From positions 1 to 11,546 of the forward strand of contig JAHWKC010000050.1 in the NCBI GenBank assembly GCA_019348095.1: DNA of 11,546 bases, written 5' to 3'. Origin of the DNA: Pseudomonadota bacterium (GTDB taxonomy: Bacteria; Pseudomonadota; Gammaproteobacteria; Xanthomonadales; Xanthomonadaceae). The translations under genes and the position numbers were made by a program. Shown here piece after piece: positions 1 to 8,571 of the stretch. Every line of letters starts with the position of its first letter. Position 1 is the stretch's first letter. The notes beneath the pieces were generated by a model that was not told where the DNA came from, made no database searches, and saw only the letters and a list, made by a program, of their open reading frames with translations.

Positions 1-1772
<1,772 letters not shown>

Positions 1773-1773
<1 letters not shown>

Positions 1774-2921
1774 TAGCGGCTCTCCATTGGGGGGTTCTCC
1801 ATCAGCGCGACGAAGCGATCAAACAACGGCGAAACATCGTGCGGGCCCGGACTGGCCTCTGGATGCCCCTGGAAACTGAACGCCGGCGCGTCTGTGAGTT
1901 CGATGCCCTGATTGCTGCCGTCGAACAAGGAGCGGTGCGTCACGCGGACGTTGGCCGGCAAGGTGGCCTCGTCTACCGCGAATCCGTGGTTCTGGCTGGT
2001 GATCATTACGCGGCCACCATCGAGGTCCTGCACCGGGTGGTTGGCGCCGTGGTGGCCGAACTTCATCTTGATGGTGCTGGCGCCCGCGGCCAGGCCGAGC
2101 AATTGGTGGCCCAGGCAGATGCCGAAGGTCGGCAGCTTGCGGGCGATGAACTCGCGGGTGGCGACGATGGCGTAGTCGCAGGGCTCCGGATCGCCCGGTC
2201 CGTTGGACAGGAATACGCCGTCGGGCTTGAGCGCCAGCACCTCGGCGGCCGATGTCCGCGCCGGCACCACGGTCACGCGGCAGCCCCGCTCGGCCAGCAT
2301 GCGCAGGATATTGAGCTTGCAGCCAAAGTCGTAAGCCACGACGTGGCACTTCGCGTCGGCCTGGGCGAACAGGTTGCTGTCGAGATCGAGCTGGCCGTCG
2401 CGCCACTCGTAGCGCTCGGCGGTGCAGACGTCCTGGGCCAGGTCCATGCCTTTCAGGCCGGCGAACTTGCGCGCGGCTTCGAGTGCGCGGCCGGCATCGG
2501 GGACTTCACCGGGAGCCGCGGCCAGCAACGCGCCGCTCTGCGCACCGCGGTCGCGCAGCAGGCGCGTGAGCTTGCGGGTGTCGATATCGGCAATCGCGAC
2601 CACGCCGCTGGCCTTCAGCCAGTCGGGCAGTGCGATCTGGCTGCGCCAGCTGCTCGGCCGGCGCGGCACGTTGCGCACGATCAGGCCGGCCGCCCAGACC
2701 TGGCTGGCCTCGTCGTCCTGCGGCGTGATGCCGGTGTTGCCGACGTGGGGGTAGGTCAGCGTCACCAGTTGGCGCGCGTACGACGGGTCGGTCAGGATTT
2801 CCTGGTAGCCGGTGATCGCCGTGTTGAACACCACTTCACCGACCGAAAGGCCGGGCGCGCCTACGGAAATACCCTCGAAGATGGTGCCGTCTTCGAGCGC
2901 GAGGATTGCGGATTGGGTCAC
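1773..2921 (-). CDS. carA: Carbamoyl-phosphate synthase small (glutaminase) subunit
   Basis: CarA hydrolyses glutamine and passes ammonia to CarB. The product is 382 residues, the normal family length. The N-terminal CPSase small-chain domain is residues 1-150 ([31 protein letters not shown]). The C-terminal class I glutamine amidotransferase domain begins near residue 190 ([16 protein letters not shown]). The triad is visible: nucleophile C269 in [13 protein letters not shown], and H353 and E355 in [11 protein letters not shown]. The oxyanion-side motif [13 protein letters not shown] is also present. The start is GTG at 2921; AAGG about ten bases upstream is a plausible ribosome-binding site, and no better in-frame start precedes it. 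The stop overlaps the carB ATG by one base, so the two form an operon. Arginine and pyrimidine control is usual for carAB, but no ArgR box or attenuator could be recognised in the leader. Confidence 0.98.
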
Positions 2922-3056
2922 GACGATCGCCTTGGCTGCCAGGGAATGCTGACTCCATCGGCCGCAGCATCAGGTCGGAACCGCATGGAATTCCGGCTGC
3001 AGCAAAGCGCGGACACGGTGCGGGACCGGTCCGAAATGGAGTTCAGGCGAACGGGA

Positions 3057-3085
3057 ATTCTAGCGATGAAGCCGCGCCGGCGCCA
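3057..3085 (-). promoter_or_regulatory. Candidate sigma-70 promoter for carAB
   Basis: On the minus strand a good -10 box TAGAAT (complement of 3057-3062, 5 of 6 matches) is preceded, after 17 bases, by a weak -35 TGGCGC (3080-3085, 3 of 6). It lies between the REP pair after dapB and the carA GTG, and would give a leader of about 130 nt. The leader contains a perfect 10-bp palindrome GGACCGGTCC at 3023-3032. The -10 is convincing and the -35 is not, so this is only a candidate. Confidence 0.35.
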
Positions 3086-3127
3086 GCGTCTTGTTCACGC
3101 GAGAGCGGGAAAACCGCGCCTGGACTT

Positions 3128-3205
3128 TGTAGGAGCGGCTTCGGCCGCGATCCGGAAATCGATCCTGGCGCCAACTCCGGGACCGCGGCTGAAGCCGCTC
3201 CTACA
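3128..3205. repeat. Inverted pair of GTAG-type REP palindromes (REPIN) at the 3' end of dapB
   Basis: Two copies of TGTAGGAGCGGCTTC(G/A)GCCGCG face each other with a short spacer centred on GGCGCC. Each copy is itself a hairpin (GCGGC-TTCG-GCCGC on the left, GCGGC-TTCA-GCCGC on the right), and the two together can form a larger stem with a few mismatches. A GTAG head before a small palindrome is the signature of REP sequences mobilised by RAYT transposases, described in Stenotrophomonas (SMAG) and relatives. No transposase is in this window. The dapB stop codon (3203-3201) is the TAG of the right-hand copy's head. The hairpin may also stabilise or terminate the dapB transcript; no T-tract follows. 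Confidence 0.85.
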
Positions 3206-3953
3206 GGAGGCTCGACGACTCGACAGGCGGCAGGAACAAGTCGCTCAGCCGGTAAGCGCCTGCGCTACGGCCCGCAAGTTTGCTGGCGGCATGCAGCGCG
3301 CCGCGGGCAAAGATGTCGCGATTGGTGGCCCTGTGGATCAACTCGATGCGCTCGCCCAGGCCGGTGAACTGCACGGTGTGCTCCCCGACGATATCGCCGG
3401 CGCGCAGTGCGGCATACCGAGGCCGTGCCCCGCCCTGCTCGGCAGCGGCGCCCAACGCCAGTGCGGTGCCGGACGGCGCGTCCTGCTTGTGGACATGGTG
3501 CGACTCGATGATGTCGCAATCCCAGCGTGGCAATGCGGCTGCAGCGCGTTCGACCAGTTCGCTGAGCACCGCGACGCCGAGACTGAAGTTGGAGGCCCAC
3601 AGCACCGCGATGCGCTGCGCTGCGGCGTCGAGCGCCTCGCGATGCGGCGGCTCCAGCCCGGTAGTACCCGACACCAGTGCGGCCCCGCGCTCGACACACA
3701 GCGCCATGATGGCGTCGAACCCCTGCGGCAGGCTGAAGTCGATCGCGACGTTGAACGGCGGCACGCCGTGCAATTCGGTCACGGCGAAATGCGGCACGCC
3801 CTCGACCACCCGCTGCGCAGGCTGCGAACGCGACACGGCGGCGATGATATCCAGATCGTCGCGTCCGGAGGCCAGGCGCAGAAGCGCTTGTCCCATTCGG
3901 CCGGACGCGCCGTGGACCAGGACGCGGGGGCGCGCGGCAGATGATCTGTTCAT
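3201..3953 (-). CDS. dapB: 4-Hydroxy-tetrahydrodipicolinate reductase
   Basis: DapB reduces 4-hydroxy-tetrahydrodipicolinate with NAD(P)H to tetrahydrodipicolinate, in the pathway to meso-diaminopimelate and lysine (cytoplasmic). The product is 250 residues, slightly shorter than the E. coli protein. It shows the Rossmann nucleotide loop HGASGRMGQAL (residues 14-24), the IDFSLPQG segment, the GTTGL turn at 97-100, ASNFSLGVAVL at 120-130, and the catalytic signature ESHHVHKQDAPSGTAL with H152 and K156 in the positions of E. coli H159 and K163. The ATG at 3953 is preceded by an in-frame TAG 15 bases upstream, so it is the first possible ATG; no clear Shine-Dalgarno is visible. The C-terminal VESSSLL tail runs into a REP repeat whose TAG supplies the stop, so the last few residues may have been altered by that insertion. 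It stands alone between dnaJ and carA, with about 240 and 280 bp spacers. Confidence 0.97.
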   Translation of the reverse strand: MNRSSAARPRVLVHGASGRMGQALLRLASGRDDLDIIAAVSRSQPAQRVVEGVPHFAVTELHGVPPFNVAIDFSLPQGFDAIMALCVERGAALVSGTTGLEPPHREALDAAAQRIAVLWASNFSLGVAVLSELVERAAAALPRWDCDIIESHHVHKQDAPSGTALALGAAAEQGGARPRYAALRAGDIVGEHTVQFTGLGERIELIHRATNRDIFARGALHAASKLAGRSAGAYRLSDLFLPPVESSSLL

Positions 3954-4060
3954 GTGCGCAGGCTAATCGCGCCGACGCGGAGCGACAAGCGCAAGTTGCC
4001 TCCATACCCTACCTCGGCGCCCGGTGTGAACCAGCAGCCGCCATTCCCGCAAAGGGCACG

Positions 4061-4196
4061 CCTGACGATCGAACGCCGAAGGCGCGCCGCATGCCCCACC
4101 GCCGGCAGGACTGGTCGCCTCATTTTTCACTTTGTTTTTGCTTCCCTTTGCGCCTTTCGCGTCCTTTGGACTCAAAAGCTCGCCCCGATCGTCAGG
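4061..4196. repeat. Putative small element bounded by an 11-bp perfect inverted repeat, with an A-rich repetitive core
   Basis: CCTGACGATCG at 4061-4071 is exactly mirrored by CGATCGTCAGG at 4186-4196. The right-hand copy covers the dnaJ stop codon (TGA, 4194-4192). Inside, 4120-4175 has a composition unlike the rest of the window: on the minus strand it is purine-rich, with short near-repeats such as AAAGGACGCGAAAGGCGCAA. Similar tracts recur between genes in Xanthomonadaceae as far as I recall, but I cannot count copies here. No target-site duplication is evident at the edges and no protein is encoded. A 70-codon open frame across it looks spurious. Together with 3954-4060, where no clear promoter was seen, this fills the dnaJ-dapB spacer. 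Confidence 0.5.
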
Positions 4197-5322
4197 AAGT
4201 CATCCGGTCCCAGAATCCCTTGACCCCATCGATGAAGGTCGAGGACCGCGGCGAATGCTTGCGTGATGCGCCTTCGCCGCTGAAGGTCTCCTCGAACTTC
4301 GCCAGCAGCTCGCGCTGCTCGGTGGTCAGGTTGACCGGGGTTTCCACCACGACCCGGCAGTACAGGTCGCCCGGCCTGCGGCTGCGCACCGATCGCACGC
4401 CCTGGTCGCGCAGGCGGAACACCTTGCCGGTCTGGGTCTCGAAGGGCACGCGCAGTTCCACCTCGCCGCCGAGGGTCGGCACGCGGATGGTATCGCCGAG
4501 CGCCGCCTGCGAGATCCGGATCGGCACGTCGCAGTGCAGGTCGTCGCCGTCGCGCTGGAAGATCTCGTGCTCGCGCACCCGCACGTCGACATACAGATCG
4601 CCTGGCGGCGAGCCGGCCGGACCGGCCTCGCCCTCGCCGGTCAGGCGGATGCGGTCGCCATTGTCGACGCCCGCGGGAATCTTGACCTGCAGGGTCTTGT
4701 TGGACTCTATGCGGCCCTGACCATGGCAATCGCCGCAAGGGTTGCTGATGCTCTGGCCGCGGCCGCCGCAGTGAGGACACGCCTGCTGCATGGAGAAGAT
4801 GCCGCGCTGGAACCTTACCTGTCCCCTGCCGTGACAGGTGGCGCAGGTGTCGACCTTGCCGTCGGCCGATCCACTGCCGCTGCAGGTGTCGCATTCGTCG
4901 AGCGTGGGGATCTCGATCTTCTTCTCGATGCCGCCGACGGCTTCCTCGAGCGAAATCTCCATCACGTAACCGATGTCGGCACCGCGCCGCGGCCCACGCG
5001 CACCGCCGCCCCCACCGAAGATATTGCCGAAGATGTCGCCGAAGATATCGCCCATGTCGGCGTATCCGGCGCCACCCGCACCGCCACCCATGCCGTGCTC
5101 GAATGCGGCATGGCCGTGCTGGTCGTAGGCGCGACGCCGATTGGGATCGGCGAGCACCTCGTAGGCCTCCTTGCACTCCTTGAACGCTTCCAGCGCCGCC
5201 GCATCGCCCGGGTTGCGGTCCGGGTGGTGCTTCATCGCGGAGCGGCGATAAGCCTTCTTCAGCTCATCGTCGCCGGCGTTGCGGGCCACGCCCAGGACTT
5301 CGTAGTAGTCACGTTTGGTCAT
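4192..5322 (-). CDS. dnaJ: Chaperone protein DnaJ (type I Hsp40)
   Basis: DnaJ delivers unfolded clients to DnaK and stimulates its ATPase. The product is 376 residues, as expected for a type I J-protein. The J domain is residues 1-70 ([20 protein letters not shown]), with HPD at 33-35. A Gly/Phe linker follows at about 77-107 ([20 protein letters not shown]). The zinc-binding region has four CxxCxGxG repeats at C144/C147, C160/C163, C182/C185 and C196/C199. The C-terminal substrate-binding domains run to [14 protein letters not shown]. The ATG at 5322 was chosen because the family starts exactly there; the frame stays open to 5367 only because the upstream heptad repeat lacks stops. No normal Shine-Dalgarno is present: the leader directly before the ATG is the repeat, which could pair with an upstream arm. 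It is 159 bp from dnaK and probably co-transcribed with it. Its stop lies in an inverted repeat. Confidence 0.98.
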   Translation of the reverse strand: MTKRDYYEVLGVARNAGDDELKKAYRRSAMKHHPDRNPGDAAALEAFKECKEAYEVLADPNRRRAYDQHGHAAFEHGMGGGAGGAGYADMGDIFGDIFGNIFGGGGGARGPRRGADIGYVMEISLEEAVGGIEKKIEIPTLDECDTCSGSGSADGKVDTCATCHGRGQVRFQRGIFSMQQACPHCGGRGQSISNPCGDCHGQGRIESNKTLQVKIPAGVDNGDRIRLTGEGEAGPAGSPPGDLYVDVRVREHEIFQRDGDDLHCDVPIRISQAALGDTIRVPTLGGEVELRVPFETQTGKVFRLRDQGVRSVRSRRPGDLYCRVVVETPVNLTTEQRELLAKFEETFSGEGASRKHSPRSSTFIDGVKGFWDRMTS

Positions 5323-5326
5323 CTCG

Positions 5327-5463
5327 CGGGACTCGGGACTCGGGACTCGGGACTCGAGTACAGGCACACATCGTCGTTCAAGGCGCTGGCTCCATCAGAA
5401 AACCGGGTGGCAGGACCGGAACACAACGGGACCCGACGGCTGTCCGCCGAGTCCCGAGTCCCG
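5327..5463. repeat. Inverted GAGTCCC heptad repeat filling the dnaK-dnaJ spacer
   Basis: Four tandem copies of a heptamer (GACTCGG three times, then GACTCGA) occupy 5330-5357. The reverse complement, CGAGTCCCGAGTCCCG, lies at 5448-5463 just after the dnaK stop. CGGGACTCGGGACTCG occurs in three registers on the left (5327-5342, 5334-5349, 5341-5356), so the two arms can pair as a 16-bp perfect stem in any of three alignments, around a loop of about 90-120 nt. In the mRNA the downstream arm ends four bases before the dnaJ ATG, so the stem would cover the initiation region. Heptad tracts of this kind are, to my recollection, common between genes in Xanthomonas-like genomes. Whether this one regulates dnaJ is inference. 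Confidence 0.8.
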
Positions 5464-5481
5464 TGGTCCGTGTCCCGGGTA

Positions 5482-7410
5482 TTACTTCTTCTCGTCTTCC
5501 TTGACTTCAGTGAACTCGGCATCGACCACGTCGTCGGCGGCTTTGCCGGCACCCGCGTCTGCCTGTGCGTCGGCCGCCTCCGGGCCGGGCTGCTGCGCCG
5601 ATACCGCGGCGAACAGCGCCTGGGAGGCTTCTTCCAGCGCCTTCGACTTGGCCTCGATCTGCGCCTTGTCGTCGCCCTTCATTGCCGTCTCGAGCTCGCC
5701 GATGGCCGACTCTGCGGCGCCGATCGCGTCGCCCGGCAGCTTCTCGCCGTGTTCCTTGATCGTGCTGCGGGCCATGTGGATCAGGCCGTCGGCCTGGTTG
5801 CGGGCCTGCACCAGCTCGTGGAACTTCTGGTCTTCCTCGCGGTTGGCCTCGGCGTCGGCGACCATCTTCTGGATCTCCTCCTCCGACAGACCCGAGCCGG
5901 CCTTGATCTCGACCTTCTGCTCCTTGCCGGTCTTCTTGTCCTTGGCGGTCACGTGCACGATGCCGTTGGCGTCGATGTCGAAGGACACCTCGACCTGCGG
6001 CATGCCGCGCGGCGCCGGATCGATGCCCGACAGGTCGAAGCGCGCCAGCGACTTGTTGTAGCGGGCCTGTTCGCGCTCACCTTGCAACACGTGCACGGTC
6101 ACGGCCGACTGGTTGTCCTCGGCGGTCGAGAAAGTCTGGCTGGCCTTGGTCGGCACCGTGGTGTTCTTGTCGATGATCTTGGTGAACACGCCACCCAGGG
6201 TTTCGATGCCCAGGCTCAGCGGAGTCACGTCCAGCAGCAGCACGTCCTTGACGTCGCCGGCCAGCACGCCGCCCTGGATCGCGGCGCCAATCGCGACCGC
6301 CTCGTCCGGGTTGACGTCCTTGCGCGGCTCCTTGCCGAAGAAGTCGCTGACCGCCTGGCCGACCTTGGGCATGCGGGTCTGGCCGCCGACCAGGATCACC
6401 TCGGCGATTTCGCTGGCGCGCAGGCCGGCATCGTTGAGGGCGATGCGGCATGGCTCGATCGTCTTCTTGATCAGGTCCTCGACCAGCGACTCCAGCTTGG
6501 CGCGGGTCAGCTTGATGTTCAGGTGCTTCGGGCCGGCCGCATCGGCAGTCACGTACGGCAGGTTGACCTCGGTCTGCTGCGCGCTCGACAGCTCGATCTT
6601 GGCGCGCTCGGCGGCGTCCTTGAGACGCTGCAGCGCCAGCGGATCCTTGCGCAGGTCGATGCCCTGGTCCTTGTTGAATTCATCGACCAGGTAGTCGATG
6701 ACGCGCTTGTCGAAGTCCTCGCCGCCCAAGAAAGTATCGCCGTTGGTGGCCAGCACCTCGACCTGCATCTCGCCGTCGATCGAGGCGATCTCAATGATCG
6801 ACACGTCGAAGGTGCCACCGCCGAGATCGTAGACCGCGATCTTGCGATCACCGCCCTTCTTGTCCATGCCGTAGGCCAGCGCGGCCGCGGTGGGTTCATT
6901 GATGATGCGCTTGACGTCGAGCCCGGCGATCTTGCCGGCGTCCTTGGTCGCCTGGCGCTGGCTGTCGTTGAAGTAGGCCGGGACGGTGATGACCGCCTCG
7001 GTGACCGTCTCGCCCAGGTAGGCCTCGGCGGTCTTCTTCATCTTCGCCAGCACCTCGGCGGAAACCTGCTGCGGCGCCATGGTCTTGCCGTCGACGGTCT
7101 TGACCCAGGCATCGCCATTGTCATGCGCGACGATGCCGTAGGAGACCAGGTCGAGGTCCTTCTGCACCTCGCCGTCGGTGAACTTGCGGCCGATCAGGCG
7201 CTTCACCGCGTAGAAGGTGTTCTTGGGATTGGTGACGGCCTGGCGCTTGGCCGAGGCGCCCACCAGGATCTCGCCGTCCTTGGTATGCGCGACGATCGAA
7301 GGCGTGGTGCGATCGCCTTCCGCGTTCTCGATGACCTTGGCCTTGCCGCCTTCCATGATCGCGACGCACGAGTTGGTCGTGCCCAAATCGATACCGATGA
7401 TCTTGCCCAT
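5482..7410 (-). CDS. dnaK: Chaperone protein DnaK (Hsp70)
   Basis: DnaK is the ATP-dependent Hsp70 that binds exposed hydrophobic peptides, working with DnaJ and GrpE. The product is 642 residues, a typical bacterial length. The nucleotide-binding domain covers about 1-385: phosphate 1 loop [12 protein letters not shown] (6-17), [12 protein letters not shown] (170-181), phosphate 2 loop [11 protein letters not shown] with the conserved Thr at 200, and adenosine motif [10 protein letters not shown] (339-348). The hydrophobic linker is [14 protein letters not shown] (390-403). The beta-sandwich peptide-binding domain follows to about 505. The helical lid comes next, with a low-complexity Ala/Asp tail ending in the bacterial [16 protein letters not shown]. 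The ATG at 7410 has a good Shine-Dalgarno (AGAGGAAG, about eight bases upstream), the clearest in the window. A sigma-32 promoter lies 60-90 bases upstream, beyond which a REP pair separates it from grpE. No unusual residue was noticed. Confidence 0.99.
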   Translation of the reverse strand: MGKIIGIDLGTTNSCVAIMEGGKAKVIENAEGDRTTPSIVAHTKDGEILVGASAKRQAVTNPKNTFYAVKRLIGRKFTDGEVQKDLDLVSYGIVAHDNGDAWVKTVDGKTMAPQQVSAEVLAKMKKTAEAYLGETVTEAVITVPAYFNDSQRQATKDAGKIAGLDVKRIINEPTAAALAYGMDKKGGDRKIAVYDLGGGTFDVSIIEIASIDGEMQVEVLATNGDTFLGGEDFDKRVIDYLVDEFNKDQGIDLRKDPLALQRLKDAAERAKIELSSAQQTEVNLPYVTADAAGPKHLNIKLTRAKLESLVEDLIKKTIEPCRIALNDAGLRASEIAEVILVGGQTRMPKVGQAVSDFFGKEPRKDVNPDEAVAIGAAIQGGVLAGDVKDVLLLDVTPLSLGIETLGGVFTKIIDKNTTVPTKASQTFSTAEDNQSAVTVHVLQGEREQARYNKSLARFDLSGIDPAPRGMPQVEVSFDIDANGIVHVTAKDKKTGKEQKVEIKAGSGLSEEEIQKMVADAEANREEDQKFHELVQARNQADGLIHMARSTIKEHGEKLPGDAIGAAESAIGELETAMKGDDKAQIEAKSKALEEASQALFAAVSAQQPGPEAADAQADAGAGKAADDVVDAEFTEVKEDEKK

Positions 7411-7470
7411 GGTGTTGCTTCCTCTCGAGATCTTTGAAGATTGGAGGCGGCCGTGCCGCCGATGAACGCT

Positions 7471-7499
7471 ATCTGGGGGTCGTCGCTTGCGGGTTCAAG
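7471..7499 (-). promoter_or_regulatory. Sigma-32 heat-shock promoter upstream of dnaK
   Basis: On the minus strand, CTTGAA (complement of 7494-7499, perfect -35) is followed after 15 bases by CCCCAGAT (complement of 7471-7478), 7 of 8 against the sigma-32 -10 consensus CCCCATNT. A start site near 7464 would give a leader of about 55 nt ending in a strong ribosome-binding site. It lies between the REP pair and dnaK, so dnaK can be induced independently of readthrough from grpE. Confidence 0.75.
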
Positions 7500-7561
7500 C
7501 ATCTGTGCCCGCTTTGTGTCCGCTTGGGACCTGACCGATCGCCCGCCCGGACGTCCCTTGG

Positions 7562-7640
7562 TGTAGGAGCGGCTTCAGCCGCGATCCGAGACCCTGGTCG
7601 CTCGTGCCGATTTCGGATCGCGGCTGAAGCCGCTCCTACA
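7562..7640. repeat. Perfect inverted pair of GTAG-type REPs (REPIN) between grpE and dnaK
   Basis: A 28-bp arm beginning TGTAGGAGCGGCTTCAGCCG (7562-7589) is repeated exactly as its reverse complement at 7613-7640, around a 23-bp loop. Each arm also folds alone as a GCGGC-TTCA-GCCGC hairpin behind its GTAG head. This is the most intact of the pairs here, implying recent mobilisation or conservation. It begins seven bases after the grpE stop. In RNA the long stem could block 3' exonucleases or attenuate grpE-dnaK readthrough. There is no T-run, so it is not a standard intrinsic terminator. Confidence 0.92.
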
Positions 7641-7647
7641 GGTGTTG

Positions 7648-8163
7648 TCAGTCGTGCTTTGACACCAGCACCAGCGCGGGGCGCAGCAGGCGGTCGTTCA
7701 GCAGCCAGCCTTTCTGGTAGACCTGCACGACGTGGCCGGGCGCGTGTTCGGCGCTCTCGACCATGCTCATCGCCTGGTGCTGGTCGGGATTGAACGCCTC
7801 CCCGGCCGGATCCACGGCCACCAGCCCGTTGTCCCCGACCACCTTGAGCATCTGGCGCAGGGTCAGCTCCATGCCCTCGCGCAGCGCGCCAGGCTCGCCT
7901 CCGGCGGCGTTGAGGCCGGCCTCGAGGCTGTCGATGACCGGCAGCAGCTCCCCCAGCAGGCGCTCGTTGGCGAACTTGCGTGCCATGTCGCGCTCGCGCT
8001 CGAGCCGCTTGCGCTGGTTCTCCAGATCGGCCCGCTCACGCAGCGAATCGGCGCGCAGCCGGGCCAGTTCGTCCTGGGCGGCTTCGAGCTCCGCGGCCAG
8101 CGGGGACATCTCGTTTTCGACGGCGGCCTGCTCGGCCGCTTCCTTCATGGGTTCTGTGGTCAT
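7648..8163 (-). CDS. grpE: Nucleotide exchange factor GrpE
   Basis: GrpE is the homodimeric exchange factor that releases ADP from DnaK. With the ATG at 8163 the product is 171 residues, somewhat shorter than E. coli GrpE (197). An acidic, flexible N-terminus is followed by a long charged coiled-coil helix at about 20-75 ([20 protein letters not shown]), then a four-helix region. The C-terminal beta domain carries the family signature [12 protein letters not shown] (124-135) and [20 protein letters not shown] (148-167). Tryptophan stands where the classical pattern has Phe/Tyr after the Gly (KGW). The frame extends upstream to a TTG at 8208, but that would overlap the predicted sigma-32 start site, and the ATG gives a normal N-terminus. 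AGGA 12 bases before the ATG is a weak ribosome-binding site. It is first in the grpE-dnaK-dnaJ run. Confidence 0.96.
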   Translation of the reverse strand: MTTEPMKEAAEQAAVENEMSPLAAELEAAQDELARLRADSLRERADLENQRKRLERERDMARKFANERLLGELLPVIDSLEAGLNAAGGEPGALREGMELTLRQMLKVVGDNGLVAVDPAGEAFNPDQHQAMSMVESAEHAPGHVVQVYQKGWLLNDRLLRPALVLVSKHD

Positions 8164-8215
8164 GCTCGATTCAGATCCTGGCGCGCTTGGGCGCGTTGTC
8201 CGTAGCAAGCACGAG

Positions 8216-8243
8216 CAATGGGGCCGGGTCGGGTCTTTTCAAG
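8216..8243 (-). promoter_or_regulatory. Sigma-32 heat-shock promoter upstream of grpE
   Basis: On the minus strand, CTTGAA (complement of 8238-8243) is separated by 14 bases from CCCCATTG (complement of 8216-8223). This is a near-perfect match to the sigma-32 consensus CTTGAA-N13/15-CCCCATNT. Transcription would start near 8209, giving a leader of about 45 nt. It means grpE-dnaK-dnaJ can be heat-induced without readthrough from hrcA, from which it is separated by a large repeat island. No CIRCE inverted repeat overlaps it. Confidence 0.88.
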
Positions 8244-8264
8244 CTTATGGCCGGGGCTCGTTTT

Positions 8265-8308
8265 TGACGCGGATCAACGCGGATGAGAGCGGATCAGACG
8301 AAAAAACG
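8265..8308. repeat. Solo copy of the GCGGATCAAC-type intergenic repeat
   Basis: The stretch begins TTGACGCGGATCAACGCGGA and continues through GAGAGCGGATCAGACG to an A-run. It matches, in the same order of blocks, each arm of the larger inverted repeat at 8371-8536. It lies about 22 bp upstream of the -35 box of the grpE promoter and could be a half-copy left by recombination. The intervening DNA at 8309-8370 shows no feature I can recognise. Confidence 0.7.
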
Positions 8309-8370
8309 TCGGGCCGACCGCCGCGCGGGTGGCTGTCGACTGCCCGCATGCTTGTGGTCAGAGCTGTTCT

Positions 8371-8536
8371 TGAAGCGGATCAACGCGGATCGAACGCGGA
8401 GTAAGAGCGGATCTGACCAAAATAACGCCCGGAGCCGCAGGGGTGCCCCCCGCGGGGGGCTCGGTCCGCCCCGTATCCCGTGCCATCTATTTTTCATCTG
8501 CTCTGATCCGCGCTTGATCCGCGTTGATCCGCGTCG
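8371..8536. repeat. Large near-symmetric inverted repeat (GCGGATCAAC family) centred on a 16-bp GC palindrome
   Basis: The left arm (8373-8428) and the inverted right arm (8480-8535) share GCGGATCAACGCGGATC exactly, then CGCGGA, AGAGC.GAT and an A-rich end, roughly four bases in five over about 55 bp by eye. The perfect palindrome GCCCCCCGCGGGGGGC (8445-8460) lies almost exactly at the centre of symmetry. It forms most of the 405-bp gene-free gap between hrcA and grpE (8164-8568), the only gap over 300 bp here. No protein in any frame of this gap looks real. The element could form a cruciform or a strong RNA hairpin that ends or attenuates the hrcA transcript. Confidence 0.8.
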
Positions 8537-8571
8537 AAATCGCTCCTGCACCCGCGTCAGAACCGCTCCTA
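8531..8571 (-). repeat. Two degenerate REP-like units at the hrcA stop codon
   Basis: Reading the minus strand from the end of hrcA, TAGGAGCGGTTCTGACGCGG (8571-8552) is followed directly by TGCAGGAGCGATTTCGACGC (8550-8531). Both resemble the intact REP TGTAGGAGCGGCTTCAGCCG in head and spacing, but their stems no longer pair perfectly. They are in direct, not inverted, orientation and merge into the GCGGATC repeat. The hrcA stop TAG is the TAG of the first unit. These could be decayed REPs or a different REP subfamily. Confidence 0.5.

Noticed and set aside
1839..3944. A 701-codon plus-strand open frame opposite carA and dapB
   Set aside because: It is a shadow of two conserved genes, passes through the REP pair, and shows no family motif.
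3963..4175. A 70-codon minus-strand open frame (MSPKDAKGAKGSKNK...)
   Set aside because: It is the reading of the purine-rich repeat in the dnaJ-dapB spacer and has no ribosome-binding site or recognisable domain.
5323..5367. Upstream extension of DnaJ by 15 residues ([15 protein letters not shown])
   Set aside because: These residues are the translation of the heptad repeat; the DnaJ family begins at [11 protein letters not shown].
5377..5382. A CTTGAA on the minus strand before dnaJ, as a third sigma-32 promoter
   Set aside because: No CCCCATNT-like -10 box at 13-16 bases; the downstream sequence is TGTACTCG and the heptad repeat.
4534..7437. A 967-codon open frame on the plus strand opposite dnaJ and dnaK
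   Set aside because: It is the mirror of two fully recognisable genes with G/C-rich third positions. Its translation is a repetitive Leu/Val/Arg/Asp/His-rich string with no domain, and it crosses the inverted heptad repeat.
7562..7640. Classical Rho-independent terminator between grpE and dnaK
   Set aside because: The stem is strong, but no T-run follows in either direction and the structure is fully explained as a REP pair.
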